Of a stretch of DNA of 64,000 nt, positions 30,571 to 42,261 are shown in pieces; positions within the stretch are counted from its first letter, which is position 1, and each line of letters opens with the position of its first letter. Source of the DNA: Aplidium turbinatum. Its lineage: Eukaryota; Chordata; Ascidiacea; Aplousobranchia; Polyclinidae. The DNA is taken from positions 14,293,498-14,357,497 of the forward strand of contig OU964921.1 in NCBI GenBank assembly GCA_918807975.1. The letters run 5' to 3'. A program made the position numbers and the translations under genes. A model generated the notes under the pieces. The model searched no databases, was not told the DNA's origin, and was given only the letters and a program-made list of their open reading frames with translations.

Positions 30571-32847
30571 AATGGTGGTTTTTCTGATCATTTGTAATAC
30601 AAATAACAAAACAATTTACAAGTCCAAGCCATGGGAGAGCAAAGCTAAAGACTATAAACATGAGGTTATTTGTAAAAGCTCAGCAGCTGCATAAGTGAAT
30701 TTTGACAGTTTTCGCGAAACAATAATTTTTAAGCAAAAAATTCTATTAAAAAAAACTTTCTTGGTTTTCGAAAGTATAATGAGTTTGATTAAAATGTTTG
30801 CTTGCAAGATTTACCCTAGGCCTAGGGTAGGGGTAAGTAAAATTTACTCCCGGTTAGAAACCAATTGTGTACTACGTACTACAGTATCATAACTATAAGC
30901 ATATATTGTAGGTATTGCAATACGTCAAAATCACAGCACTGGAAGAAAATACACAGCAACATCAAGAACACTACCATTGCTTCCACTGTACTCTCTGATG
31001 TAATAAAGATTAATACGAAGCTAGCAGAGAAATTCAGATTAATGAGTTTTTTGTGCTATCTGGCTTTGCTATCTGTCGCCAGCCGCCTTCAAATACCGCT
31101 TCACTGCAGATTCGATATCTTTGTCCGTCGCCTTGGCTTGCCTTCGAATCACATCTGTAATAATACAAAATGAGCTCTCTGTGAAAACAATTTCGCTCAC
31201 AACAACAACTTAATTAAACTACTAACTCATTATTAGATAGCACATCTTATGATCGTGGATGAAATGTCGAAAATATGTAGTAAGAGTGACGCAGAATTAG
31301 GTCAGCGCGTCATAATCACCACTGTTGTATTGAGCGGGAACATTTGCTGTTGTATGGAATATATCCAGCTGCGATTACCAGCGCTGTAGGTCTTGTTTGC
31401 AAAGTGTTAATCCGAAGTGCTAATTTACATTGGCTGGCAATATTGTCGTTTTTATATCGATTCAATGTTGTCGGACATTGAATCGTTGTTAAAAAGGAAA
31501 ACTAGGTTAGTTGACATCCGAGGGGAAAACACGTGTCTTCATAGTTCAGAAATGTTCCCGCTGTGGGTTAGTGACTTCAAACCCTCAATGGTGACATCAT
31601 AACGGAATAAATGGTCAGATTTTAAGAAAGGCGGCATGCAGTTGAAACGATTTACTGAGCTGCGAGCAGTTGAAACAATTTAGTGATCGTTAGATGGTCC
31701 CGCAATACCGGATTACAATCCCGATAAAGCAGTTATTGCGTGGTGTAACGATTCTATTGCAGGACGTCGCCCAGAGTTCAACAACGCTAAGTTATCATTT
31801 TAACATTGTTGCAAGTTTAATTTTATTTGCTTGTGCTATCGTTACTTTGGCCTCCAAGCACGCAAATTTGGCCGCCGAGAAGGAGCTTTCGGTAGGCCAC
31901 GATGGCTGCCGGAAAAAAACACGAGTTTTAAGGCCTGCCCTAGTCAACAATTTGGGTCGATCCTTTCCTGAAAAGCATAGGCTAACAATATATACTGCAT
32001 CATGTTAGCATCAAAAAAGGTTTTGCCATTTTTTACATCATAATAATAAACCAGTAGAGTAGTAGACTACTATTTCTGGTGCTTTCGTGTGTATCTCTAG
32101 TTTTAGAAGCACTGTGAACACAAATCAACACAACACTTCAAAACTAACCGCAGCTATATCTTCTTAGAAACATCGTCCATTTTCCAGGAATAGGTTGAAT
32201 GCCATTCTTTGCTGCGTTTGTCTGGTTGAATGGCGGTTGCCAGGTTTCAGATCCAACTATTATGGACAATTGCCATAGCACCATCCTCTCCATCAAACTC
32301 TATTATATGATATTGTTCCATTTCTGTATCTTTCGTCCAAGAAAACCTTGTATCAATAATAGGCTATGAACAAAACTACAGTTAGTTAAGAATAAACCTG
32401 TGAACAAAACACATGTAAAACAAATAATTCGTCATATGGTTTGTTCCGATCTTAATTTTGTAATATAATATATACAAAAACTAAATTAGTAATACACAAT
32501 CTATACAGCAACCAGTATATACCTGTACCACAGACTAACTTCAGACTTAGGGTTTTATTGCATTGTAGCACTAAAGTAATTGCATTACCGAAATCTCTAT
32601 CAATGTGCCTAAAAACTTGCTGAAAAAACACGATAGCCTAATTTGTTTTGTAGCTATTTCCTTATCTACTTTTGCCTTAAGTTCATTAGTTACATCTTAA
32701 ATGCAATAAAACATGTTCATATAAATTACGTCTCACATTATTTAGTGGTTTACCGCAAGTGACTAGAATACTGAATACCAAACACCATCAAATCAACCAC
32801 TTAGTGAATTTGTTAGCAACACAATTGCATATCGCAGTAACCTAACG
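30571..32847 (+). repeat. 2.28 kb direct repeat, copy 2
   Basis: Partner of 27767-30053. It includes hAT-N1-like segment copy 4 (about 31240-31950). It continues directly into ACGAGGTCCCTAACCC at 32848 instead of the GC-rich element. Confidence 0.92.
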
Positions 32848-33225
32848 ACTAACGAGGTCCCTAACCCTAAGCTTATTACACAGCAGTCTACCCAATATCT
32901 GAGCAAACAGGTTTCCACTCAATCGCGTGTTTAAAATGGCACGTGACTTCAATCAAGCGCAGCTAAAACGGAATGAAGCGCGGCCTTTCGTAAGAAACTC
33001 GACAGCGCGTTGTCAGCAGAAAACGAGCAAAAATCGAAAGCGCGTCTCTCGCACGAAAGTCGACCGCGCGAAGCCAGCAGAAAACGATGAACTTTGAATA
33101 AAAAAAGTCATGACGATATTCGCCATGCAGGCGCTGGCCTACCGCTAACGATTTTCGATGTCGCCAATGTGAGCGCTCGCAGCCCTGATGACGCCAGCTG
33201 CACGCCAACTATTGCTACCTGGGTA
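32848..33225 (+). repeat. 380 bp tandem unit 1
   Basis: Runs from ACTAACGAGGTCCCTAACCC to GCTACCTGGGTA and is repeated at 33226-33611 with few differences. The 3' end is the inverted terminus of the GC-rich element at 30054. Confidence 0.88.
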
Positions 33226-33611
33226 ACTAACGAGGTCCCTAACCCTAAGCTTTATTACACAGCAGTCTACCCAATAACTGAGCAAACAGGCTTCAACTGA
33301 ATCAAATCAATCGCGTGTTTGAAATGGCACGTGACTTCAATCAAGCGCAGCTAAAACGGAATGAAGCGCGGCCTTTCGTAAGAAACTCGACAGCGCGTTG
33401 TCAGCGGAAAACGAGCAAAAATCGAAAGCGCGTCTCTCGCACGAAAGTCGACCGCGCGAAGCCAGCAGAAAACGATGAACTTTGAAGAAAAAAAGTCATG
33501 ACGATATTCGCCATCCAGGCGCTGGCCTACCGCTAACGATTTTCGATGTCGCCAATGTGAGCGCTCGCCGCCCTGATGACGCCAGCTGCACGCCAACTAT
33601 TGCTACCTGGG
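33226..33611 (+). repeat. 380 bp tandem unit 2
   Basis: Second copy of 32848-33225, with a few extra bases near 33300 (an ATCAA duplication). It ends at GCTACCTGGG, where BEL element A sequence resumes. Confidence 0.88.
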
Positions 33612-35064
33612 TTCGAACCGGATAATGCGCTACGTCCCACGTCCAAAGAAGACAGGCATGTCTTCAAAATGCTAGAAGATGAAGTTACCCACACCCAAGG
33701 TCAGTACGATTCATCACTGCCTTGGAGAAAGGATGTTGTCTCGCCCGAAAGTTGCTGGCCGACGTCTCCCGAAGCAAACCATTCTGAGATTCCAGATGAA
33801 TTCAAGCCGCTGGAAGAAAAAAGCATTGCGGCAGTCCAATGTTCAACTGTCAGTGAGCATGCTACAGTAGATGACTTAATTAACAGATACTCAGATCTAT
33901 ATAAGCTTAAAAGGGCTGCTTGCTGGTTAATCCGTTTTGTAAAATTTCTAAAAGATAAAAAGGCGGCTGTCACTGCCGACCTTACTGTCGAAGAGTTACA
34001 ATCTTCCGAAACTAAATTGTTGCAGTACGTGCAAGGAAAAGAGTTTAAACCTGTTATTAAACTTTTAGAAAAGGGTTTACCTCTAGAAAGTCACTTGAAA
34101 AAGGAAATTCAAGCAAATACCAATATACGACCACTTTACAAAGCAGATCCCTGCATGATACATGGACTGCTGCGTATCGGTGGACGATTGCGCAACGCAA
34201 CGATCGACTATGAAAGTAAGCACCCAATCATTCTCCCTTACAGCCATAATTTGACCAACTTGTATATTCGTCACTTCCACAAATTGTGTGGACACTCTGG
34301 ATTTACCTTTACTTGGTCATTAATTCGAGAAAAATTCTGGATAATCAAAGGCGGTGTAGCTGTAAGAAAAGAAATCTCAAAATGTCTCTTGTGTAAGAAG
34401 AGAAGTTCCCCTCGCCTGTATCAAAAAATGGCAGATTTGCCTTCTGCCCGACTGCAGTGCTATGAACCGCCTTTCTCTTGTTGCGGTGTCGACTACTGTG
34501 GTCCTTTCTTAGTAAAGCGTTGCCGCAGCGTTGAAAAACGTTACGGTTGCGTATTTTCATGCCTCACGACTCGAGCCGTGCATATCGAAGTCGCGAAGGA
34601 TTTGTCTACAGATTCCTATCTTCAAGCCTTTCGTCGATTTATCGGACGAAGGGGAAAGCCAAAGGAATTATTTTCTGATAACGGTACCAATTTTATTGGA
34701 GCTGAAAGGGAGTTAAAACCTTCTCTAGATCAGTTAAACCAGCCTGTCATCGCCGAATGTCTGAAACAGGACAACATAATTTGGAAGTTCAACCCTCCGT
34801 CTGCTCCACATATGGGAGGGTCTTGGGAAAGAATGATACGTTCTATAAAACGCATTCTCAATGTCCTACTAAAAACTCAAACGCTCACCGAAGACGTTTT
34901 ACACACACTACTTGTTGAAGTAGAAAGCATTTTAAATTCTAGGCCTTTAACTCCTGTGATGTTAGACACTGATGGATTAGTGCCACTAACTCCTAACCAC
35001 CTTTTACTTAATCGTTCCATCGAAAACATGCCACCAGGGCTATTTGATCCAAAGGATAACTATG
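33612..35064 (+). pseudogene. BEL element A integrase region
   Basis: The frame carries the BEL/Pao integrase layout: a zinc-binding H-C region near HFHKLCGHSG and CLLCKK, then the catalytic core with DYCGPF, FSDNGTNF and SWERMIRSIK. A short piece of the region preceding reverse transcriptase lies just upstream; no reverse transcriptase was found in element A. Element B is inserted at its downstream end. Fossil. Confidence 0.85.
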
Positions 35065-35660
35065 TGGTCACAGCGGTAAACCATAATCTCTTCGTGGGAA
35101 AATTGTAACATAAAATTCCCGAATCCGTTCGTCTGTATGTATCGACCGAAAAAGAAACACTCCTTGAAACGTCTATTCAATAAGTGTATTCCTGTAAAAT
35201 TAGCCCGCGGCTATCGAAATCGAGATGCAACGCCGTACACCTCTAAAAACTGTCACTACGATACAGATTACTTGGATAAAAGACGTAACTTTTGTCCAGC
35301 TAGCAAGCACTAAGCCAACAGTTAAATGTGCGGCCAACTTTCAAACAATCATTTTACGAATGACGAGAATAGATAGCAATATCTCAAACTCACATATGCA
35401 GTACTGTGACGCAATAATGAAAGACAATTATGAAGTCATTCAAACAGGTGTTTAAAGCTGATATAATATTTCCTGTTTAAACAGGTTTCAAACTGAAACA
35501 GGCCCAAACAGGTCCAAACAGGTTTGACACAAGTCTTATGAACGATGGTGCAATTTTGGCACATTGTCTAGCAATTTCCATGACGTAAGATGCCAGCTAG
35601 GTTAAGTAGACCATAACGGTTTTATATGACGTTTGATTTGGTGAATAATTGTCGGGAACA
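35065..35660 (-). repeat. Element B LTR, left (3') copy
   Basis: Matches 40343-40938 almost base for base. It contains clustered AAACAGG units near 35440-35525 (GTTTAAACAGG, GGTCCAAACAGG) and ends GTCGGGAACA. Confidence 0.93.
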
Positions 35661-35969
35661 TAGCGGCCCCTAGTTATGACAGTCTGACATGGCATAACTA
35701 AAAAAGAATTGACGACAATTGTGAGCCAATGAATAAAAACACACGATACACAAATTGTTTGAATCACTCACTTTTAAGTTAATACGTAAATACAAAGGGC
35801 ATGCAAAGAATGAACAACAATACGGGATAATACACGACGATACATGAAATTGGTACCATAGGTACATGCTAAAATGACGCTATATACAATGGTTGCGATA
35901 ATAACCGACTGTTCCGGGCTCAGACAAGGGTCGGCCACCGCAGACAAAACCAGGCTCAAACCCTAACAC

Positions 35970-38900
35970 TTAGGTGTTCTTTACGGGGGCGAGGCACGAA
36001 ATATCCCTCAACACGTAGTCTACTTTCACTTTCCCCATACTCTCATCATAGTTGCAGACGGCAACTTTAGCTCTACGAACCACAGGCTTCCCTTTCCTAA
36101 TTTGTGGAACTACCTCATGCACCCTCCCAAGTTGATACTTCCCACGTTTACCAATGTCTTGGAGAGAACCTACCACTACAAGTTGACCAGGCTCCAAATT
36201 CTCGGCCATTTTTAACCATTTTTTCCGGCCCTGAAGCCCTGGCAAGTAAAAATCGATCCAGTTGCTCCAAAACTGCTGAGAAAGTGACAAATTGAACCGA
36301 TAATCCCTGCTTAGTTGGTCACGATCATGTGGTTGCCCAACAGCACAGTATGGGTCTAAGTATGGGGTCAAAAGTGTGGCAGGGGTGATGACAGTAAAAT
36401 CCCTAGGGTCGTCACTCAAAGGTACCAAAGGGCGTTCGTTCACGATCCGAACGGCACTGCCTGCTGTGTACGTAAGCAGTTCAATAAAGTTGGGCTTACG
36501 TATTGAAGAGTCCAAAATGTGAAAAAAGTATTTAATCACATCGGCCATGAAACCAAACCTTTCAAGCCGAAATCTAGCCAAGACATCTGCCAGAGGATTT
36601 AACAAATCAGGACACAAAAACATTACCTCATTAACACAAGTTCCTCGAAATTCAGATTGTTTTAAAGCCTTCTTCCTTAAAGCAGCAGCTCTATCTGACG
36701 CCAACACAAAATTGTTAGGTAAATCAATATCTTCCTTCAACGGTACAGGTATCTCAAATCGACCATCTTTCAACTCAACATTCGGTTCAACAAGTTCTCT
36801 AGCTAAAATGTCATTGCGAGACAATTCACAGGTTTCATTTTGCAACGTCAAATTCTGAATGACTTTATTCAGGTCTGCTATTTCCATATCACGAGACTCA
36901 ATTTTACGCTGAAAGCCAGAGATGACATCCGACTCTGAAGACGTCTGCACTCTGCACACGTTAGCAACGCTTTCATCTAAGGGTGACTTACCACCACAAG
37001 CCAACCAACCGAGAGGAGTGAGCAAAGCATGCGGTTCACTACGATTTTCACCAACACGCTCCTCTTTGGCCCACATCAAATAAGCGTTGTCGTTGCCAAT
37101 CAGTACATCTACAGTACTACAATCATTCAAATGAAACATATTCACGTCATGAAAATGACGGAAACCACTTAAATCCTGCTTGTGCGGTAAAGTTTTAACA
37201 TCGTCAGCCCAAGCTGGGTTAACCACCGAAGTTATATCACAAAACAATTCATTCGTCTCTAACGACTGAATGTTGAGTTTAACAAGGTCAGCACAAGTAG
37301 GTTTCTGACCAGCCAGGGTATCCATTTTAAACGACGCTTTGTCATACGGTTTAAGACCAAGTTCGCACACCAAATCACTCGAAACAAATGTCAACTGCGA
37401 ACCAGGATCATGCTGACAATACACCAACTTCGATTTGCCAGTCATTGGATTCAAAACACGAGCAGCAGTAACGCGGTTAAAAGCTGCTTTAACATTTCCA
37501 ATCTTAACATTACGCACAGGAACTCTGGCACCAGCATCATCTTTACCGACCGAATCCAGAGAATCACGTGACGTCACATAAAAATCATGCAGAAGAAAAT
37601 AGTGTTTCCTATCGTTGTTAGGGCCACATTGACGACAGTTGTTTGCATGAACGCAATCCCTAACCATATGCTGGCGCAAACAATTCAAGCATTTGCCAGC
37701 TTTCACAATGACATCTCTCCGATCTTTAGGTGTCAAGCGCAAAAATTCTTTACAATTAGACAAAAAATGATATTCAACTTGACCACGTGACGAACAATAA
37801 AAACATGCCGGTATGTCTCTACGTCTGGCCACACCACCGCGCGGTGCGCCAACAGCAGTCGAGTACTGCGAACTACCTGAAATCACATTATCATGGGGTT
37901 TTACCGACGTCTGCCTAACCGGACATGAAAGCAATTTTCCTTTGCCAGACTTTTTAAAATGCTGCGACTCACCAGAATCGCCCATTAGCATAATGCTAAA
38001 ATCAGTCGACTTGCGCGTTTCCTCCCGTACTACAAATTCAAACAAACTCTGAAAAGTAGGCTCATCAGTACCACCATACTGATCACCTAAAAAGTCAAGA
38101 TAACGCTGCTTAGCGTCAAACGGGAGTCGCTTAGCCAAATCCAAAACAAAACGTCCTTCCAATTTGTCACGCTGACCATAAGCTTGCGCGTAAAGCAAAC
38201 ACTGCGACAATTCATCTTTAAACTCTTTCAAATCACTGGAAAAAATCGAAGTCAATTTGCTACCATAGCGATACTTTCTAATTTCCGGTTCGGCGAAAAG
38301 ACCTCCACGAACCCCAAAACGCTGGGACAAGCGAGCTAACGACATTTCTATCCTGTCTTCTTCTGACAAGCCAGGAGTGTCGGAAACCAAATTAACAATC
38401 GTTTGCGCAGCTGTTCTAACACAAGCTGCTTGTAACAAAGTCAAACGAGTTCCTTTGAAGGGTGAAGCTGCCATTAAGGCCGTAACACGATTTTTAAAGA
38501 AGATAAATGGCATATTATTACCATCGTAACCAATCAAGGCCGCCTTATCGAAAAACGTCCTACTATTTTGGTATTCAAAAAAGCTATCCTGCTGTTGAGA
38601 ACTCGATTTAGCGGGAGAAGACAAGCTATATCCCTTAATGGGCTGAGTGGGCTCAGTCACATGCACAGCCCGATCACGATCCTCACACACGTTAAAATCA
38701 GGAGACACGATACGCCTCTCACAACCACCCAAATTACGTGTAGCTGGGCGATCAAAAACTAGCGGCGCAGAAAACTGTGAAGGGGGCAAGACATTACTTC
38801 TGATGGCGGCCCCGTGACCTGTACGCCCTGGGGGAGGAGTTAGGTTATAATTCACAGGCCTTGGCTCTACAGCCTTCGGAAGACCCTTAACCGCGGCCCC

Positions 38901-39836
38901 GAGACCTCCTGAAACAGCTGGAAAACGTGTGGATTGCACTGGTCCACTTACAGATTGAACAGGCGTCTGGAAAAGGTTATGTAAATTAAACTGTGATTGA
39001 TGTTCACTTCTGGAATGCCTAGAAGAGCCCTTCTTGGAGCTACGCCGGGAGCCCACATCTGATCGATATTCAGCCAAAGCTACCTCTTTACGTTGTTCGG
39101 CCCTCAACTGAGCGTCTTTGAGTGCGAACTCAGCAGCTCTAGCTTCAGCTTTCGCGGCGGCCTCAGCAGCTCTCGCTTCGGCCTCAGCTCTCGCGATGGC
39201 CTCAGCTCGTACGGCCTCAGCTCTCGCAGCAGCCTCAGCTCGTATGGCCTCAGCTCTCGCGATGGCCTCAGCAGCTCTTGCTTCGGCCTCAGCTTGTATC
39301 TGGAGCTCCTCTCGTCTTAACTGTAGGTTAATTTGTGCAACTATCCGTGACGAGCTCTCAGACATCCTAGTGCTTACATTTGAGGCGCTATCCTCAGGAT
39401 GTATGTCAGCATCCAACCTATCTGAGAACTCACTTTCTTTTTGTTCGAAGTTATTTTTTAACGAGTTAAATTCGGGATCTACGCTATCACGAAGTTCTGC
39501 CAAGATTGCAGAGTTAACAATTTTACTCAAAAGAGCATGGAAATGCCGTACATCCTCTTCTAAAGTAGAGAACTTAGATCGAAAAATTAACAGTTCCTGC
39601 TTATCACTCAAAGAACCTAGGGCTACAGAAAGTTTCCCAATTTGAGTCAAAATATCCCGTCTAAGATGCCGGGCCTCTCGAACTGACTTAGCCTCATCGT
39701 TACTGGGTCCCTCCCCAGAATGGCCTGCCCGACCGCAAAGAACATCATCAGGCTTAAACTCAGTCGAGTCGACGGCGGTCGAGTCCCTGTCGCCACCGAG
39801 TGTAGACATATTAAATGTTGGGGCTAAATTTAACAA
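35970..39836 (-). CDS. BEL element B gag/protease-type protein (1288 codons)
   Basis: One long open frame. From the N-terminus: coiled coil with an alanine-rich AEAIARAEA-type repeat (about residues 175-245), the gag region typical of BEL/Pao elements, Cys/His knuckles near CFYCSSRGQVEYHF and CLNCLRQHMVRDC, then an aspartic-protease-like DUF1758 region (HDPGSQLTFVSSDL). The C-terminus resembles the domain after BEL integrases (FWSNWIDFYLPGLQ, PGQLVVV). No polymerase or integrase core is present in this frame. Fossil of a reduced element. Confidence 0.85.
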   Translation of the reverse strand: MLNLAPTFNMSTLGGDRDSTAVDSTEFKPDDVLCGRAGHSGEGPSNDEAKSVREARHLRRDILTQIGKLSVALGSLSDKQELLIFRSKFSTLEEDVRHFHALLSKIVNSAILAELRDSVDPEFNSLKNNFEQKESEFSDRLDADIHPEDSASNVSTRMSESSSRIVAQINLQLRREELQIQAEAEARAAEAIARAEAIRAEAAARAEAVRAEAIARAEAEARAAEAAAKAEARAAEFALKDAQLRAEQRKEVALAEYRSDVGSRRSSKKGSSRHSRSEHQSQFNLHNLFQTPVQSVSGPVQSTRFPAVSGGLGAAVKGLPKAVEPRPVNYNLTPPPGRTGHGAAIRSNVLPPSQFSAPLVFDRPATRNLGGCERRIVSPDFNVCEDRDRAVHVTEPTQPIKGYSLSSPAKSSSQQQDSFFEYQNSRTFFDKAALIGYDGNNMPFIFFKNRVTALMAASPFKGTRLTLLQAACVRTAAQTIVNLVSDTPGLSEEDRIEMSLARLSQRFGVRGGLFAEPEIRKYRYGSKLTSIFSSDLKEFKDELSQCLLYAQAYGQRDKLEGRFVLDLAKRLPFDAKQRYLDFLGDQYGGTDEPTFQSLFEFVVREETRKSTDFSIMLMGDSGESQHFKKSGKGKLLSCPVRQTSVKPHDNVISGSSQYSTAVGAPRGGVARRRDIPACFYCSSRGQVEYHFLSNCKEFLRLTPKDRRDVIVKAGKCLNCLRQHMVRDCVHANNCRQCGPNNDRKHYFLLHDFYVTSRDSLDSVGKDDAGARVPVRNVKIGNVKAAFNRVTAARVLNPMTGKSKLVYCQHDPGSQLTFVSSDLVCELGLKPYDKASFKMDTLAGQKPTCADLVKLNIQSLETNELFCDITSVVNPAWADDVKTLPHKQDLSGFRHFHDVNMFHLNDCSTVDVLIGNDNAYLMWAKEERVGENRSEPHALLTPLGWLACGGKSPLDESVANVCRVQTSSESDVISGFQRKIESRDMEIADLNKVIQNLTLQNETCELSRNDILARELVEPNVELKDGRFEIPVPLKEDIDLPNNFVLASDRAAALRKKALKQSEFRGTCVNEVMFLCPDLLNPLADVLARFRLERFGFMADVIKYFFHILDSSIRKPNFIELLTYTAGSAVRIVNERPLVPLSDDPRDFTVITPATLLTPYLDPYCAVGQPHDRDQLSRDYRFNLSLSQQFWSNWIDFYLPGLQGRKKWLKMAENLEPGQLVVVGSLQDIGKRGKYQLGRVHEVVPQIRKGKPVVRRAKVAVCNYDESMGKVKVDYVLRDISCLAPVKNT

Positions 39837-40079
39837 TTAAAAAGTTAAATTACACAAACACACAAATTTAAGTTATAAAAAAACTTAACTGTAAAGACCG
39901 TAAAAAATACAAAAAAGAATTTAAATGCACGATACCGTAGCTGTACGGGTATGAAGTCCTAAAGTCCACAAAACTTGCTTGGATTCTTCCGCTTGAATCT
40001 ACAAGCACAGATGGATTGTCTTTAATCTTCTTTCTTGCCAATGAATGTCAAAGTTAGTTTTCTTCAGTACCAAACTGAG

Positions 40080-40335
40080 AAGAAATGTCTTTACTTTTTA
40101 GCTTAAAGTTCTTCAGTTGCCTACCGAGAAGAAATGTCTTTAATTTTCTTTGCTTCTGTAGACTACCAACCAATAAGATCTTCTTTTATTATTTCTTTGC
40201 TTCTGTAGCCTACCAAACCAACAACTTCGTCTTTTATTTTTTACTTCTAAGTGCTTCTTGGCCTACCAACTAACAAACTTCGTCTTTTATTAATTCTTTG
40301 TGCTTCTAATTTCCAACTGACAATAACGTCTTTTA
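40080..40335. repeat. Leader repeats of element B
   Basis: Four or five imperfect units of about 60 bp built on TTCGTCTTTTATT, CTTCTGTAG and CTACCAA between the right LTR and the long frame. Confidence 0.65.
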
Positions 40336-40342
40336 TTTTTTA

Positions 40343-40938
40343 TGGTCACAGCGGTAAACCATAATCTCTTCGTGGGAAAATTGTAACATAAGATTCCCGA
40401 ATCCGTTCGTCTGTATGTATCGACCGAAAAAGAAACACTCCTTGAAACGTCTATTCAATAAGTGTATTCCTGTAAAATTAGCCCGCGGCTATCGAAATCG
40501 AGATGCAACGCCGTACACCTCTAAAAGCTGTCACTACGATACAGATTACTTGGATAAAAGACGTAACTTTTGTCCAGCTAGCAAGCACTAAGCCAACAGT
40601 TAAATGTGCGGCCAACTTTCAAACAATCATTTTACGAATGACGAGAATAGATAGCAATATCTCAAACTCACATATGCAGTACTGTGACGCAATAATGAAA
40701 GACAATTATGAAGTCATTCAAACAGGTGTTTAAAGCTGATATAATATTTCCTGTTTAAACAGGTTTCAAACTGAAACAGGCCCAAACAGGTCCAAACAGG
40801 TTTGACACAAGTCTTATGAACGATGGTGCAATTTTGGCACATTGTCTAGCAATTTCCATGACGTAAGATGCCAGCTAGGTTAAGTAGACCATAACGGTTT
40901 TATATGACGTTTGATTTGGTGAATAATTGTCGGGAACA
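40343..40938 (-). repeat. Element B LTR, right (5') copy
   Basis: Starts TGGTCACAGCGG and ends GTCGGGAACA, followed by the CTATG target duplication. Confidence 0.93.
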
Positions 40939-42261
40939 CTATGTAAGAAACAGATGGCGACAGGTACAATATCTGACGAATTCCTTTTGGAAGCGATGGC
41001 TCAGAGAATACCTGCCCACCATAGCTGTACGTGAAAAATGGCCAGATCGCCAACCCAATCTAAAGGTCGACGATGTGGTGTTAATCGTGGAAGATCACTT
41101 CCCACAAAGTAAATAGAAAACCGGACGAGTCATAGAATGCTACCCCGGAAAAGACGGCCTTGTACGACAAGTTCGATTGAAAACAAACAGCGGTGAGCTG
41201 CTACGGCCAGTCACCAAGCTCTGTCTCTGTGAATCAGATAGACACGAGTAACAGTCCTCTGTTTTCTGTCCGACGGTAATAGGACGTCGACCCCTAGCCG
41301 GCAGAAAACAAGACAACAAATAGAATTACACATAAAACAGCCTGACATGCTTGATGCATATGAACTTTATAAACAATAAACGAGCCTTGCTCATGCGAAC
41401 AATGTTTGACGTTCATCTGATGAAAGAAGAAAACTGCGAATCTACGATCGGATGCACCACAAACACGAACAATAGGTTTCATTATGTTTGCATCGATCAC
41501 AAGATGCCTGTGTTTGTTGTCACGTGAACGTATTGTGTTTTAAAATATGCTGTTTTGTCAACTCCATATTTTAGGGGGGAGTGTTACGTTCACTGTTCGC
41601 ACCCTTATTACATCATTGTTTTTTAGTTTCAAAATCGGAAGTCGATGTCTAAGTCACTTCGGGTCATAACAAGAAAAAACAAATTATTTCCTTTGTTTCG
41701 AGCATTTAAAGAGAATGTCCCCACTGATTGATATAACCCCTGTTGATAATTTGTGCCATAAACAGCGTTTTTTAGGCAACTGACTTGCCAGTTCCAATAT
41801 TGATGTGGATGAGCAGTCATAATAATAATAATAGGATGGAGAAAGAAAACCGGACATAAAAGAAACCCATCCTCAGGCAAAAGCCCGTTTCAATGTGGCC
41901 CAGGAGAGCAGGTGTTGAGCTCTTTCTATGGTTAGACTGCACATCACACAGTAGCCTACGACGATTGAGGTTTGATATCCAGTGTAAGTTATTGTTTCTT
42001 GTCCTGGTGGGTGATGGAATGGCTGAGCTGGTAGATGATGATGTCCTGATGGTGTTGATGAAGCTTTCCTCCCCTTTTGCGACGTGTCGTGTTGATTATG
42101 GAGTGTTGCGTTTGCTGTTAATATCTACAAACATAAAAGTACAGCACAAGCAATCGATATTATTGTTAGGTAAGCCTAGTCTTTTGTAAATAATTTCGGA
42201 TTTCCACTAAAATCTTCACAAGAATGCAAGAAAGCCTTTCTACGTTGTCTTTCTATTCAAT

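Larger units (their letters stand above)
35065..40938 (-). mobile_element. BEL/Pao element B (young, reduced), inserted in element A
   Basis: Two 596 bp LTRs (35065-35660 and 40343-40938) differ at about two sites and are bounded by TG...CA. CTATG flanks the element on both sides (35060-35064, 40939-40943). The interior is read on the minus strand. Parts: a long gag/protease frame (35970-39836), leader repeats (40080-40330) and a purine-rich tract by the left LTR. No reverse transcriptase or integrase core is seen, so it was probably moved in trans. Near-identical LTRs mean a recent insertion. Confidence 0.92.

Noticed and set aside
33094-33300. Open frame over the 380 bp tandem unit
   Set aside because: It lies in a tandem repeat that contains an element terminus, matches no known domain, and the second unit does not keep the same extent.
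39093-39645. Ser-rich and Ala-rich plus-strand frames opposite the element B gag repeat
   Set aside because: Antisense shadow of the AEAxAR repeat in the long minus-strand frame.
39840-40342. LTRs of element B placed immediately around the long frame
   Set aside because: 35661-35969 and 39840-40342 do not resemble each other. The true LTR pair is the 596 bp repeat further out, shown by TG...CA ends and the CTATG duplication.
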